A program made the position numbers and the translations under genes. 64,000 nt of DNA from contig NZ_CM001437.1 in the NCBI RefSeq assembly GCF_000243275.1, positions 1,951,882 through 2,015,881 on the forward strand. The letters run 5' to 3'. This stretch comes from Myroides odoratus DSM 2801. Lineage in GTDB: Bacteria; Bacteroidota; Bacteroidia; Flavobacteriales; Flavobacteriaceae. Numbering within the stretch: position 1 is the stretch's first letter; each line of letters opens with the position of its first letter. Below the pieces are notes generated by a model, which searched no databases, was not told where the DNA came from, and worked only from the letters and a program-made list of their open reading frames with translations. Shown in pieces: positions 9,151-17,859 of the stretch.

Positions 9151-10260
9151 CTTTGCGTATAATTTTTTTCCTGCCCAGGAGTTTGAAATATTGAAAATTG
9201 AAAGAAGATTTTTTAGTGTATTTATTTTTTCTAAGGCGTTGTAGTTTGCTTAAAAATAATTATCTGTCCTGTGGGTGGAAATATTGAAAATGTAGAGGGA
9301 TTTTTTAATTGCTGGAATAAAAAATTTCGCCCTGTATTTTGATTCTACATTTTCATCCGATACTTGGATAGATATAGTGAAAATAGAAGCGGTTCTTTTT
9401 TGTTTAGATTACTTTTTTTGAGGCTTATATTTTGCTCAAAAATTTCCTACTGAGTACTTGGTTGAAATACTAAAAGTATAAGCGATCAAATTTCTTTGTA
9501 CATCTATTTTTTAGAACGCTTGTATTACGCTTATTTATTTTTTTTCTTGGAATTGAGTTGCGATACTAAAAATAGAAGCAGTTAATTTTCTTCATGCGTC
9601 TTCGTCTTTCCTTTGAATTTTTTTTCGAGGGCTTATATTTCGCTTATACATTTTCTTCTTGGACTTGGGTTGAAATACTAAAAGTAGAAGCGGTCAAATT
9701 TGTTTAGGCCTCTTGTTTTTTCCTTTTGATTTATTTTTTTTGAGTGCTTGTATTTTGCTTATATATTTTTTTGTTGGAAGTTAGTTGAAATACGCGAATT
9801 AGAAAAAGAACATTTTCTAATTCGGATCTACAGCACTTTTTGATTATTTTTTGTAGTTCTTGTATTTTGCTTATTTATTTTTTTCTTGGACTTCATTCCA
9901 AATAATGAAAATAGGAGAGGAGCAGTTTTAGAATTTATATTTGTTGAAGTCTTTTAGTTTTTATTGATCCTTTGTAATTGACGTATAAAATTTTTTCTTG
10001 AAGGTTGATTGAAATATTGAAAGCATAGCGAGCAATTTTTTTATTTTACTGCTCTCGTTGTTCGGTTTGTTTTTTTTACCCGCTTGTATTTTATGTATAA
10101 TTTTTTTGCTGAGACTTGACACAGAATATTAAAATTGTGACTGAAACCTTAGTGAAAATTTGTTTGTAATTTCAAAACCCTTTTTCTTCCTACTGGGGTT
10201 TATTGTTGTATCTTTGAAAGATACTTTTTAAAAGAAACGCCTGTATTTTGTGTATATGAA
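9151..10260 (+). repeat. Degenerate tandem array of about 110 bp units
   Basis: About eleven diverged units share a core of the form CTTGTATTTTGCTTATATATTTTTTTCTTGGACTTGGGTTGAAATACTAAAAGTAGAAGCGGTCAAATTT (written here only as its general pattern), each followed by a variable T-rich spacer. The cores begin near 9151, 9240, 9333, 9424, 9520, 9633, 9748, 9860, 9971, 10084 and 10242. Spacing is mostly 91-115 bp. The middle units (9424-9860) are best conserved and the ends are degraded. No reading frame is kept. The function is unknown; it lies between the origin candidate and ybeY. Confidence 0.7.
9796..9825. repeat. Perfect 12-bp inverted repeat
   Basis: CGAATTAGAAAA at 9796-9807 and its exact reverse complement at 9814-9825 enclose the 6-base loop AGAACA. 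It replaces part of the repeat core in one unit of the array. There is no T-tract directly behind it, so it is not a clear terminator. Confidence 0.6.
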
Positions 10261-10496
10261 AATCGGAATTACTTTTTTCTTTTTACGCAAACTACAAGAC
10301 GTTGTTTGTTCTAATTTCTTGGTTTAAGGCTTAACATTTTAGAACCCAGGAAATCTTTACGGTTTTTTAGCCGTTTAGTAGTGTTTAAGTTCTTATAGGA
10401 CCAAATAGGGGAAAGGGATGCTATTTTTTTTAAAATCGCTCTTTCTATTTAGGAATGTTTTTAGATTTCAGTGTATTACTGTTTTGATTTTCATCG

Positions 10497-10504
10497 TACC
10501 TTTG
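10497..10504 (+). promoter_or_regulatory. -7 promoter element of ybeY-mnmG
   Basis: TACCTTTG matches the Bacteroidetes -7 consensus TAnnTTTG and ends 20 bp before the ybeY start codon. No good TTTG partner lies at the expected upstream distance, so only the -7 element is supported. Confidence 0.5.
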
Positions 10505-10524
10505 CCTGATATTTAGATTTTTAT

Positions 10525-10944
10525 ATGATAACTTTTAATTACGAACTAGATTTTTCACTCCAACAAGAGGAACAATATGAAGCGTGGATTGAGTCCATTA
10601 TTGCTTCGGAAGGTTTTTTAACGGGGGAAATCAACTATATTTTTTGTACAGATGAATACTTGCATGATATCAATGTTAAGTATTTGGATCACGACACGCT
10701 TACTGATATAATTAGTTTCGATTACACTGAAAATCAGGTAGTTGGAGGTGATATTTTTATCAGTATTGAACGTGTAAAAGACAATGCTGCTGATTTTGAG
10801 GTAGCATTTGATGTTGAATTATTGCGCGTAATGGCGCATGGTGTACTTCATTATTGCGGATATAAAGATAAGGGCGAAGAAGACGAAGCTTTAATGCGTC
10901 AAAAAGAAGAAGAAAAGATGAAAATGTTCCACGTGGAACAATAA
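10525..10944 (+). CDS. ybeY: Endoribonuclease YbeY (rRNA maturation factor)
   Basis: A 139-residue UPF0054 protein. The metal-binding region MAHGVLHYCGYKD holds His105 and His109, while the position of the third histidine of the HGxLHxxGYDH signature is Asp115. This GYKD form is, as far as I recall, usual in Bacteroidetes. YbeY takes part in 16S rRNA 3' end processing and ribosome quality control in the cytoplasm. mnmG starts 19 bp downstream, and the two are probably co-transcribed. The last codons (FHVEQ) are made of a parS-like palindrome, which is why the C-terminus ends this way. Confidence 0.92.
   Translation: MITFNYELDFSLQQEEQYEAWIESIIASEGFLTGEINYIFCTDEYLHDINVKYLDHDTLTDIISFDYTENQVVGGDIFISIERVKDNAADFEVAFDVELLRVMAHGVLHYCGYKDKGEEDEALMRQKEEEKMKMFHVEQ
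10925..10940. other. parS: parS-like centromere site inside the 3' end of ybeY
   Basis: TGTTCCACGTGGAACA is a perfect 16-bp palindrome. It agrees with the bacterial parS consensus TGTTTCACGTGAAACA except for one symmetric base pair in each arm. It encodes the last residues of YbeY. A second identical copy lies at 12870-12885. ParB would bind here to spread and organise the origin region. Confidence 0.85.
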
Positions 10945-10963
10945 TTGATTAGATTTTTTAAGA

Positions 10964-12841
10964 ATGAGTATTTTTCAAGATATATATGATGTAATTGTTG
11001 TTGGTGGTGGACATGCCGGTTCCGAGGCAGCAGCAGCAGCAGCGAATATGGGATCAAAAACCCTTTTGATCACCATGAGCTTGCAGAATATCGCTCAGAT
11101 GTCTTGTAATCCTGCCATGGGTGGAATTGCTAAAGGACAAATCGTACGTGAGATCGATGCATTGGGTGGATATTCAGGAATCGTGTCTGATCAGACAGCA
11201 ATTCAGTTCAAAATGCTGAATAAATCCAAAGGACCAGCGATGTGGTCGCCACGTGTGCAATCGGATCGTATGCGTTTTTCTGAAACTTGGCGCTTGATGT
11301 TAGAGGGGACTCCGAACTTGGATTTTTACCAAGATATGGTAAAATCGTTGTTGGTGAATAACCATAAAATTGAAGGTGTCGTGACAAGTTTGGGCTTAAC
11401 CATCAAAGCGAAGACTGTAATTTTGACGAATGGAACTTTCCTAAATGGGTTAATTCATATCGGTGAAAAACAGTTTGGTGGGGGTAGAGCAGGAGAAGGA
11501 GCCGCTTTTGGTATTACAGAAGATTTAGTAAAACTTGGTTTTACAGCAGGACGTATGAAGACAGGAACTCCTCCACGAGTGGATGGACGCTCGTTAGATT
11601 ATTCAAAAATGGAAGTTCAAGGCGGTGATGTGAACCCATCGAAGTTCTCTTATATGGATGTTACATCGCCTTTAAAACAGCAAAGAGACTGTTTTATGAC
11701 CTATACTTCTGGAGAGGTTCACGATCTACTTCGTGAAGGTTTTGACCGTTCTCCGATGTTTACAGGACGTATAAAAAGTCTTGGACCACGTTATTGTCCT
11801 TCGATTGAAGACAAGATAAATCGCTTTGCTGATAAAGAAAGACATCAGATTTTTGTGGAGCCAGAAGGATGGAATACATGCGAAATTTATGTGAATGGAT
11901 TCTCTACTTCGCTTCCTGAAGATATCCAATTTAAGGCACTACGTGCCGTAGCAGGTTTTGAAAATGCGAAGATATTTAGACCAGGTTATGCTATCGAATA
12001 TGACTATTTTCCACCAACACAATTGAAGCATACATTAGAAACAAAATTGGTCGATGGATTGTATTTTGCAGGTCAAATTAACGGTACAACTGGATACGAA
12101 GAAGCAGCTTCTCAAGGGTTGATGGCAGGTATAAATGCACACTTAAAAGTGCACGAAAAAGAGCCTTTAATCTTGAGAAGAGATGAAGCTTATATCGGAG
12201 TTTTGATTGATGATTTGATTACTAAAGGAACAGAAGAGCCTTATCGTATGTTTACTTCTCGAGCAGAATATCGTACTTTATTGCGTCAAGATAATGCGGA
12301 TTTCCGATTGACACCGATGTCGTTTTCGATCGGTTTAGCTTCAGAAGAGCGCATGAGAAGAATGGAATATAAGCGTGAAGAGTCGGAAAAATTCGTTGAG
12401 TTTTTCAAAGAAACAAGTGTCAAAAAAGAAGAGGCAAATCCGATTTTAGAAGCAAAAGGATCCTCTTTAATGAGTCAACCGGATAAGATGTTTAAGGTAT
12501 TTTCACGTCCACAAATTGAATTAGAGGACATACTTAAATTCAAAAAAGTGGAGGAGTATATTGCTGAAACAGGTATCGATCAGGAGGTAATTGAGCAGGC
12601 AGAAATCCAAGTTAAATATTCTGGATACATTGAAAAGGAAAAGAATAATGCGGACAAGTTAACCCGTTTAGAGGACGTTAAAATACCAGAGAATTTTGAT
12701 TATGATAAGATCGTTTCGCTGTCGTTTGAGTCCCGTGAGAAGTTCAAAAAGATTCGTCCAATAACGATCTCTCAAGCCTCACGTATCAGTGGAGTAACCC
12801 CGACAGACATATCAATTTTATTGATCCATATGGGGAGATAA
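10964..12841 (+). CDS. mnmG: tRNA uridine-5-carboxymethylaminomethyl modification enzyme MnmG (GidA)
   Basis: A 625-residue flavoprotein of the usual MnmG length. The FAD-binding motif VVGGGHAGSEAA is at residues 12-23, followed by the family blocks MSCNPAMGGIAKG and GRMKTGTPPR and a C-terminal domain with SRISGVTPTDIS. With MnmE it modifies the wobble uridine of several tRNAs. It follows ybeY by 19 bp and ends in a strong terminator that also contains a parS-like site. In many bacteria mnmG lies next to oriC, which agrees with the features to its left. Confidence 0.97.
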   Translation: MSIFQDIYDVIVVGGGHAGSEAAAAAANMGSKTLLITMSLQNIAQMSCNPAMGGIAKGQIVREIDALGGYSGIVSDQTAIQFKMLNKSKGPAMWSPRVQSDRMRFSETWRLMLEGTPNLDFYQDMVKSLLVNNHKIEGVVTSLGLTIKAKTVILTNGTFLNGLIHIGEKQFGGGRAGEGAAFGITEDLVKLGFTAGRMKTGTPPRVDGRSLDYSKMEVQGGDVNPSKFSYMDVTSPLKQQRDCFMTYTSGEVHDLLREGFDRSPMFTGRIKSLGPRYCPSIEDKINRFADKERHQIFVEPEGWNTCEIYVNGFSTSLPEDIQFKALRAVAGFENAKIFRPGYAIEYDYFPPTQLKHTLETKLVDGLYFAGQINGTTGYEEAASQGLMAGINAHLKVHEKEPLILRRDEAYIGVLIDDLITKGTEEPYRMFTSRAEYRTLLRQDNADFRLTPMSFSIGLASEERMRRMEYKREESEKFVEFFKETSVKKEEANPILEAKGSSLMSQPDKMFKVFSRPQIELEDILKFKKVEEYIAETGIDQEVIEQAEIQVKYSGYIEKEKNNADKLTRLEDVKIPENFDYDKIVSLSFESREKFKKIRPITISQASRISGVTPTDISILLIHMGR

Positions 12842-12861
12842 GAAATAGAGTAAAGGATTAG

Positions 12862-12900
12862 ATAAGGATTGTTCCACGTGGAACAATCCTTATTTTTTTG
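12862..12900 (+). terminator. Terminator of mnmG built on a 32-bp perfect palindrome
   Basis: Bases 12862-12893 form a perfect palindrome with no unpaired centre, followed by a run of T. The centre is the parS-like sequence and the outer arms are ATAAGGAT / ATCCTTAT. It can act as a rho-independent terminator for ybeY-mnmG in RNA and as a ParB site in DNA. Confidence 0.8.
12870..12885. other. parS: Second parS-like site
   Basis: TGTTCCACGTGGAACA, identical to the copy at 10925-10940 and 1,945 bp from it. It forms the inner part of the mnmG terminator hairpin. Two identical copies flanking mnmG make a chance origin unlikely. Confidence 0.85.
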
Positions 12901-12984
12901 TTTAGTAGTATCAAATTAACCCCCATCTTTACAATCAATTACAGCGTTAGTTAAAGTAAAGCATCAAGTGAGAAAGTATTGTTA

Positions 12985-13620
12985 TTCGCCTCCTAGACCA
13001 GAAAAAGCCACATCGGTTATTAGGACCTATCAAGAGATTTGAAATTGAAAAATGATCCCGTAAGGGCGAATGGTAATTCGCCTCTTAATCTGAAAAATAA
13101 AATTTAGGGATAGAATTTATCTGCAGATTTGAAATTGAAAAACGATCCCGTAAGGGCGAATTGTAATTTGCCCCTTGATTTGAAAAATAAAATTTATTGG
13201 ATGCAGTCTAGCTGAAGATTTGAAATTGAAAAACGATCCCGTAAGGGCGAATGGTAATTCGCCCCTTGACTTGAAAAAATAAAATTTGTTGATGGAATTT
13301 AGCTACAGATTTAAAATTGAAAAATGATCCCGTAAGGGCAAATTGTAATTTGCCCCTTGACCTGAAAAATAAATTTTGACTATAGATTTAAAATTGAAAA
13401 ACGATCCCGTAAGGGCGAATTGTAATTCGCCCCTTGACCTGAAAAATAAAATTTATTGAAGGAATTTAGCTACAGATTTAAAATTGAAAAAATGATCTCG
13501 TAAGGGCAAATTGCAATTTGCCCCTTGACTTGAAAAATATTTTTTTTGATGAAATTTAGCTACAGATTTGAAATTAAAAATTGATCTGAAAAATAAAATT
13601 TATTGAAGGAAATTAGATCA
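12985..13620. repeat. Tandem array of about 90 bp hairpin-bearing units
   Basis: Six full units and a partial seventh start with GATTTGAAATTGAAAAA or a close variant at 13036, 13126, 13217, 13308, 13385, 13475 and 13565. A degraded unit lies before 13036. Steps are 90-91 bp except one of 77 bp. Each full unit holds GATCCCGTAAGGGC followed by a hairpin of the form GGGCGAATTGTAATTCGCCC. Some units read GGGCAAATT / AATTTGCCC, so both arms change together. No reading frame is shared. It fills most of the 0.9 kb gap after mnmG; the remaining bases show nothing else. Confidence 0.85.
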
Positions 13621-13744
13621 AATATTAATTCGAAAAAGAAGGTGCTTGTGTAGTAATAAATTTTAAATTTGAAAAGTCGATGGCCGAGGATTTAAAAAAT
13701 TTATTGACGCAGATAATCGAAAAATTGGAATTAGTTTGGATGAA

Positions 13745-14605
13745 ATGAAAGACATGAATTTTACAAAAGACGAAAAATTTTTAACGGTAAAAGATTACAC
13801 CGTTTCTCAAGAAATATTTTCCTTATACTATAATCGTGCATATGATTTGTTGCTAACAGATCCGATTCCACCAAAAGAAATTTTAGGCAATTATTATCAA
13901 AGTGAAAATTATATTTCGCATACCGATGGAAAGCGAAATTTATTTGAACGTTTATACCAAGGAGTAAAAAAAATTGCTTTGCGTAAAAAAGTAGATTTAT
14001 TATTTAAACAAAATAATGCAGTTGGATCCCTTTTGGATATTGGATGTGGCACAGGAGATTTTTTGGTCGAAGCAAAAAAAAGAGGGTGGACGACAACAGG
14101 ATTTGAACCCAATGATAAAGCAAGCGAATTGGCGGCTAAAAAAGGAATAACAATCGCAAAGCAATTGAGTGATCTGCCTGATCATTCTTTCGATGTGATT
14201 ACCCTTTGGCATGTGCTAGAACATATTCCTAATTTAGAGGAGCAAATTATAGTGTTACGTCGTTTATTAAAACCAGAGGGCAAATTGATTGTAGCGGTTC
14301 CCAATTACAAATCATACGATGCGATGCATTATAAAGAGTACTGGGCTGCTTTTGATGTACCTCGTCATATTTGGCATTTTTCACAAAAATCAATTACTAC
14401 TATTTTTTCGCAGTTTGATTTTAAAGTGGATGAATTACAGCCCATGCTTTTTGATAGCTTTTATGTTTCCCTTTTATCTGAAGAATATAAAAGTGGAAAG
14501 AAGAATTGGATCAAAGCATTTTTTGTTGGATTGCGTTCCAATGTAGAAGCAAGAAATTCGATGGAATATTCCTCTTTAATTTATTGTTTGTCCAAAACAG
14601 CCTAG
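13745..14605 (+). CDS. Class I SAM-dependent methyltransferase
   Basis: A protein of about 286 residues. It has the SAM-binding motif I LLDIGCGTGDFL, an acidic end of strand 2 (GFEPN) and the motif LWHVLEHI typical of UbiE/Methyltransf_11-13 proteins. The N-terminal part (KDYTVSQEIFSLYYN) resembles flavobacterial methyltransferases with the same layout. I chose the ATG at 13745. A TTG nine bases upstream (13736) and an ATG at 13754 are in frame and possible. The substrate cannot be inferred. It stands alone between the 90-bp array and the OmpH-like gene. Confidence 0.8.
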   Translation: MKDMNFTKDEKFLTVKDYTVSQEIFSLYYNRAYDLLLTDPIPPKEILGNYYQSENYISHTDGKRNLFERLYQGVKKIALRKKVDLLFKQNNAVGSLLDIGCGTGDFLVEAKKRGWTTTGFEPNDKASELAAKKGITIAKQLSDLPDHSFDVITLWHVLEHIPNLEEQIIVLRRLLKPEGKLIVAVPNYKSYDAMHYKEYWAAFDVPRHIWHFSQKSITTIFSQFDFKVDELQPMLFDSFYVSLLSEEYKSGKKNWIKAFFVGLRSNVEARNSMEYSSLIYCLSKTA

Positions 14606-14873
14606 TTCCTTCACTTTTGGATGAAAAAGTATAAAAAGGAGTGATAAAAACTATTTTAAAGCGTTTTAAGACACTTTTTACCTAAGGGGTAAGTGTACGT
14701 ATAAAGAATAAAAGATAATGGACGTATTTGAAGCTAAAAAATCCTGTTTTAATAGGTTTTATTTATGTAACTTGCTTTATATATAAGTATTATTTATTGT
14801 TAGATATAAATTGAAATAATGTAGTAAACATTAAAAGTTTTTTTAATTTTACATGTTTTTAAAAAAATCAAAA

Positions 14874-15473
14874 ATGAAAAAAGGTATTTTCGTATTAGGA
14901 TTAGCGGGATTGTTAGTTTCTTGTAACAACAATGCAAACACTGCTGCTACAACAGAATTTAAAACTGCGTATATTGATTCTTCTAAATTAATGACAGAAT
15001 ATCAAGAGGTAAAAGATATTGAATCAAAATACAAAATAAAATCTGAAGAGAAAGGAAAAGCTTTCGAAGGAGAAATTGCACAATTTCAACGTGAGGTTCA
15101 AAGCTTCCAAACCAATGCTGCTGAAAAAGGTCAAGCATGGGCTCAACAAAAAGGTGGAGAGTTACAACGTAGAGAGCAACAGTTACAAGTTAAGCAACAA
15201 ACTATTTTCCAAGAGTTACAAGCTGAAAGTACAAAAGAGATGGATTCTATCGTGAAGAAAGTAAAATCTCACATTGCTGACTATGCAAAGAAAAAGAACT
15301 TAGATTATGTATTTAATACAGAAGAGGCTTCTACTGTGATTTATGGTAAAGACGAGTATAATATCACAGAAGATATTATCAAAGAATTAAATGCAAAATA
15401 CCAAGGTTCAGCAGCAGCTAGTACAGTAGATGGTAAAAAAGAAGCTACTCCTGCAGTAAAAGAAGAAAAATAA
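14874..15473 (+). CDS. OmpH/Skp-like periplasmic lipoprotein
   Basis: About 199 residues. A lipoprotein signal peptide with lipobox LLVSC is followed by a low-complexity linker and a long charged coiled-coil region rich in K, E and Q. The Skp/OmpH-type C-terminus (MDSIVKKVKSHIADYAKKKNLDYVF-like block) follows. I place the start at the second methionine (MKKGIFVLG); an ATG 21 bp upstream is in frame but would put charged residues in front of the signal. Skp proteins hold unfolded outer-membrane proteins in the periplasm. The lipid anchor differs from E. coli Skp but is common in Bacteroidetes. Confidence 0.8.
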   Translation: MKKGIFVLGLAGLLVSCNNNANTAATTEFKTAYIDSSKLMTEYQEVKDIESKYKIKSEEKGKAFEGEIAQFQREVQSFQTNAAEKGQAWAQQKGGELQRREQQLQVKQQTIFQELQAESTKEMDSIVKKVKSHIADYAKKKNLDYVFNTEEASTVIYGKDEYNITEDIIKELNAKYQGSAAASTVDGKKEATPAVKEEK

Positions 15474-15500
15474 TTATAGTTAATTACATATAGTATTCAA

Positions 15501-15537
15501 ATAGTCCTAAGTATTCTTGGGACTATTTTTATTTTTA
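15501..15537 (+). terminator. Rho-independent terminator
   Basis: A 12-bp stem (AATAGTCCTAAG / CTTGGGACTATT, one T-G pair) with the loop TATT ends in a T-rich tract, 27 bp after the OmpH-like gene. Confidence 0.85.
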
Positions 15538-15568
15538 AACCAATTTTAGTTTTATCTTACCTCAAAAA

Positions 15569-17854
15569 ATGGAAAATTTTTCTAGAGAAGCCACGTATGT
15601 TTTACAGTTTATCAACGAGACCAAGCAGTCCATTTTTTTAACTGGAAAAGCGGGGACAGGTAAAACAACGTTGTTGAAAGAGATTGTCAATAGCACCCAT
15701 AAAAATACCGTTATTGTTGCACCTACGGGTATTGCTGCATTGAATGCGGGTGGTGTTACCATCCATTCTTTTTTCCATTTTCCGTTGGCTGCATTTATTC
15801 CAGATGCTGTTAATCCGCCCATTTTTAGTGAATATGTCAAGTTTGAAAATCGCGTTTCAATTAAGAAGCATTTTCGAATGAGTAATATGCGTCGATCTCT
15901 TTTTCTCAATTTGGAATTGCTTATTGTTGATGAAGTGAGTATGCTGCGTGCAGATGTATTAGATGCAATGGATTTTATGCTGCAGACCATTCGACGAAAC
16001 AATAAGCCTTTTGGAGGTGTTCAGCTGTTGTTTATTGGAGATTTACTACAATTACCTCCTGTGGTAAAAAACGAAGAATGGGAAGTTTTACGTCGTTATT
16101 ACGAAGGATCTTACTTTTTTCATTCCAATGTTATTCAAGGTAATCCACCGTTGTATATCGAATTGGATAAAGTCTATCGTCAATCCGATGATGCGTTTAT
16201 TCAAATTTTGAATAACCTGAGAAATAATACCATTACACCAGCTAATTTACAAGTGCTTAATCAGTATGTTAATCCAACTTTTGATCAGCAAAAAACAGCA
16301 GGATATATTACATTGACCACCCATAATGCTAAAGCCGATACGATTAATTCAGATTCGCTAGAGGCATTAGAAGCAAAAGCTTATACTTTTCAAGCCGAAG
16401 TTGTTGGAGAGTTTCCAACGAATATTTATCCCATCGAAAATCAATTGCAATTGAAAGTAGGAGCACAGGTTATTTTTATAAAAAATGATTTGTCCTTTGA
16501 GAAGAAGTATTACAATGGTAAGATGGGGATTGTTCAAAAATTGAGTCCAAGTGAAATTTATGTCAAGTTTCCGGAGGAGAATCAAGTGATAGAAGTAGAG
16601 CGTTATGAATGGCAAAACATTCGCTACAAAGTCAATCCGAATACAAAAGAAATAGAGGAAGAGCTTTTGGGAACCTTCACCCATTACCCTTTAAAATTGG
16701 CTTGGGCGATTACCGTTCACAAAAGTCAGGGATTAACCTTCGAAAAAGCGATTTTAGACGTTTCTAAGGTGTTTTTGCCAGGTCAGGCTTATGTTGCCTT
16801 ATCTCGATTGAAATCACTGCAAGGATTGGTTCTTTTGACACCTATTCAGATGAATGGACTAAAGAACGATTACGATGTCATGCAATACGCCAAAAACAAG
16901 GCCGATAAAGAGACCTTAGAAGAAGAAATACACAAGCAGACCTTGCTTTTCTTAGAAGAGCGACTGCAAGAAGCTTTTTCTTGGAAAGGATTGAGTCAAA
17001 ATTGGCGCAATCACTTGTATTCGTATAATGACGAAGCCGAGCGAAGCAAGAAGAGTGAATTTAAGAGTTGGACGATGAAAATTGTTCAAACGCTTGAAGA
17101 ATTAGTCGTGCTAGCGGATAAATTTATCATCCAATTGAAGCGCCTTTTTCTGGAACCCACAGTGGATATTAATTTTGTAAAAGAACGCGTAGATAAAGCC
17201 TATGCCTATTTTTTCCCAACGTTAGACCACGTGGTGTTTGAATTGTTATTTACCATGGCTCAAGTGAGAGGTAAAAGACAAATGAAAACGTTTTTTACGG
17301 AATTAGAAGCTTTAGAAGATCAAACTATTAAAGCTGTTTTGGATGTGAAAAAGGCCAAACAAATTGTGGATTTGGTAATCAAAAAAGAACGTCTAACCAA
17401 AGAGAATTTAAGAAGTTTAGAGGTAGGGGAGTATCGAATTAATCACCTCACCCATATTGCTTCTCTTTTGCGTACGAGTCGTTTGGATTTACAGGATGAT
17501 TATGATTTAATTGAAGACTTAAAGACCAAAGACAAGGAAAAGAAAGAAAAAAAGAAAAGTACTTTTGTTATTACGTATGAGTTGTGGATGGATGGACTAC
17601 GAGTTGATGCTATTGCACAAGAACGCAAGTTAACACCAACAACTATTTTTTCGCATTTAGCTAAATTGATTTCGGATGGTAAGATTCAATTGAATGAAGT
17701 GCTAGATCAAGACAAAATAGAGCGATTACAGCAAGTATTTACCGCACATGAGGGCAAACCTCTTGCGGAAATAAAAAATGCCTCAAATAACGAATTTACT
17801 TGGGAAGAATTAAAATTATACCAACGTACAATACCAGATAGCGAAACAGAATAG
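15569..17854 (+). CDS. PIF1/RecD2-like superfamily 1 helicase with C-terminal helix-turn-helix
   Basis: A 761-residue ATPase. Walker A is GKAGTGKTTL (about residues 25-34) and Walker B is LLIVDEVSML. The helicase end motif AITVHKSQGLTF followed by YVALSRLKS is typical of the PIF1/RRM3 and RecD group. The C-terminal 100 residues (ITYELWMDGLRVDAIAQERK onwards) match the helix-turn-helix domain often found at the end of RecQ-type proteins. It probably unwinds DNA in replication or repair. It converges with holB, with a 5-bp gap between the stops. Confidence 0.85.
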   Translation: MENFSREATYVLQFINETKQSIFLTGKAGTGKTTLLKEIVNSTHKNTVIVAPTGIAALNAGGVTIHSFFHFPLAAFIPDAVNPPIFSEYVKFENRVSIKKHFRMSNMRRSLFLNLELLIVDEVSMLRADVLDAMDFMLQTIRRNNKPFGGVQLLFIGDLLQLPPVVKNEEWEVLRRYYEGSYFFHSNVIQGNPPLYIELDKVYRQSDDAFIQILNNLRNNTITPANLQVLNQYVNPTFDQQKTAGYITLTTHNAKADTINSDSLEALEAKAYTFQAEVVGEFPTNIYPIENQLQLKVGAQVIFIKNDLSFEKKYYNGKMGIVQKLSPSEIYVKFPEENQVIEVERYEWQNIRYKVNPNTKEIEEELLGTFTHYPLKLAWAITVHKSQGLTFEKAILDVSKVFLPGQAYVALSRLKSLQGLVLLTPIQMNGLKNDYDVMQYAKNKADKETLEEEIHKQTLLFLEERLQEAFSWKGLSQNWRNHLYSYNDEAERSKKSEFKSWTMKIVQTLEELVVLADKFIIQLKRLFLEPTVDINFVKERVDKAYAYFFPTLDHVVFELLFTMAQVRGKRQMKTFFTELEALEDQTIKAVLDVKKAKQIVDLVIKKERLTKENLRSLEVGEYRINHLTHIASLLRTSRLDLQDDYDLIEDLKTKDKEKKEKKKSTFVITYELWMDGLRVDAIAQERKLTPTTIFSHLAKLISDGKIQLNEVLDQDKIERLQQVFTAHEGKPLAEIKNASNNEFTWEELKLYQRTIPDSETE

Positions 17855-17859
17855 TTTCG

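Larger units (their letters stand above)
8057..10524. other. Long non-coding origin-proximal region
   Basis: About 2.5 kb without a credible protein gene on either strand. The left part (about 8060-8580) is AT-rich with more C than G on the top strand: 29 G to 73 C in 8101-8520. The middle (about 8580-9070) holds the repeated TTATCAACA boxes described separately. The right part is T-rich and G-rich (78 G to 45 C in 9061-9480) and carries the degenerate array of about 110 bp units. Nothing resembling a tRNA or other known RNA gene was found. Confidence 0.8.

Noticed and set aside
9151..10260. CRISPR-like spacing in the origin-side array
   Set aside because: The repeats are long, degenerate and T-rich with variable length. 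This is not the pattern of short identical repeats.
12985..13620. CRISPR array in the 90-bp repeat region
   Set aside because: Spacers are not unique; the whole 90 bp is repeated. No cas genes are near.
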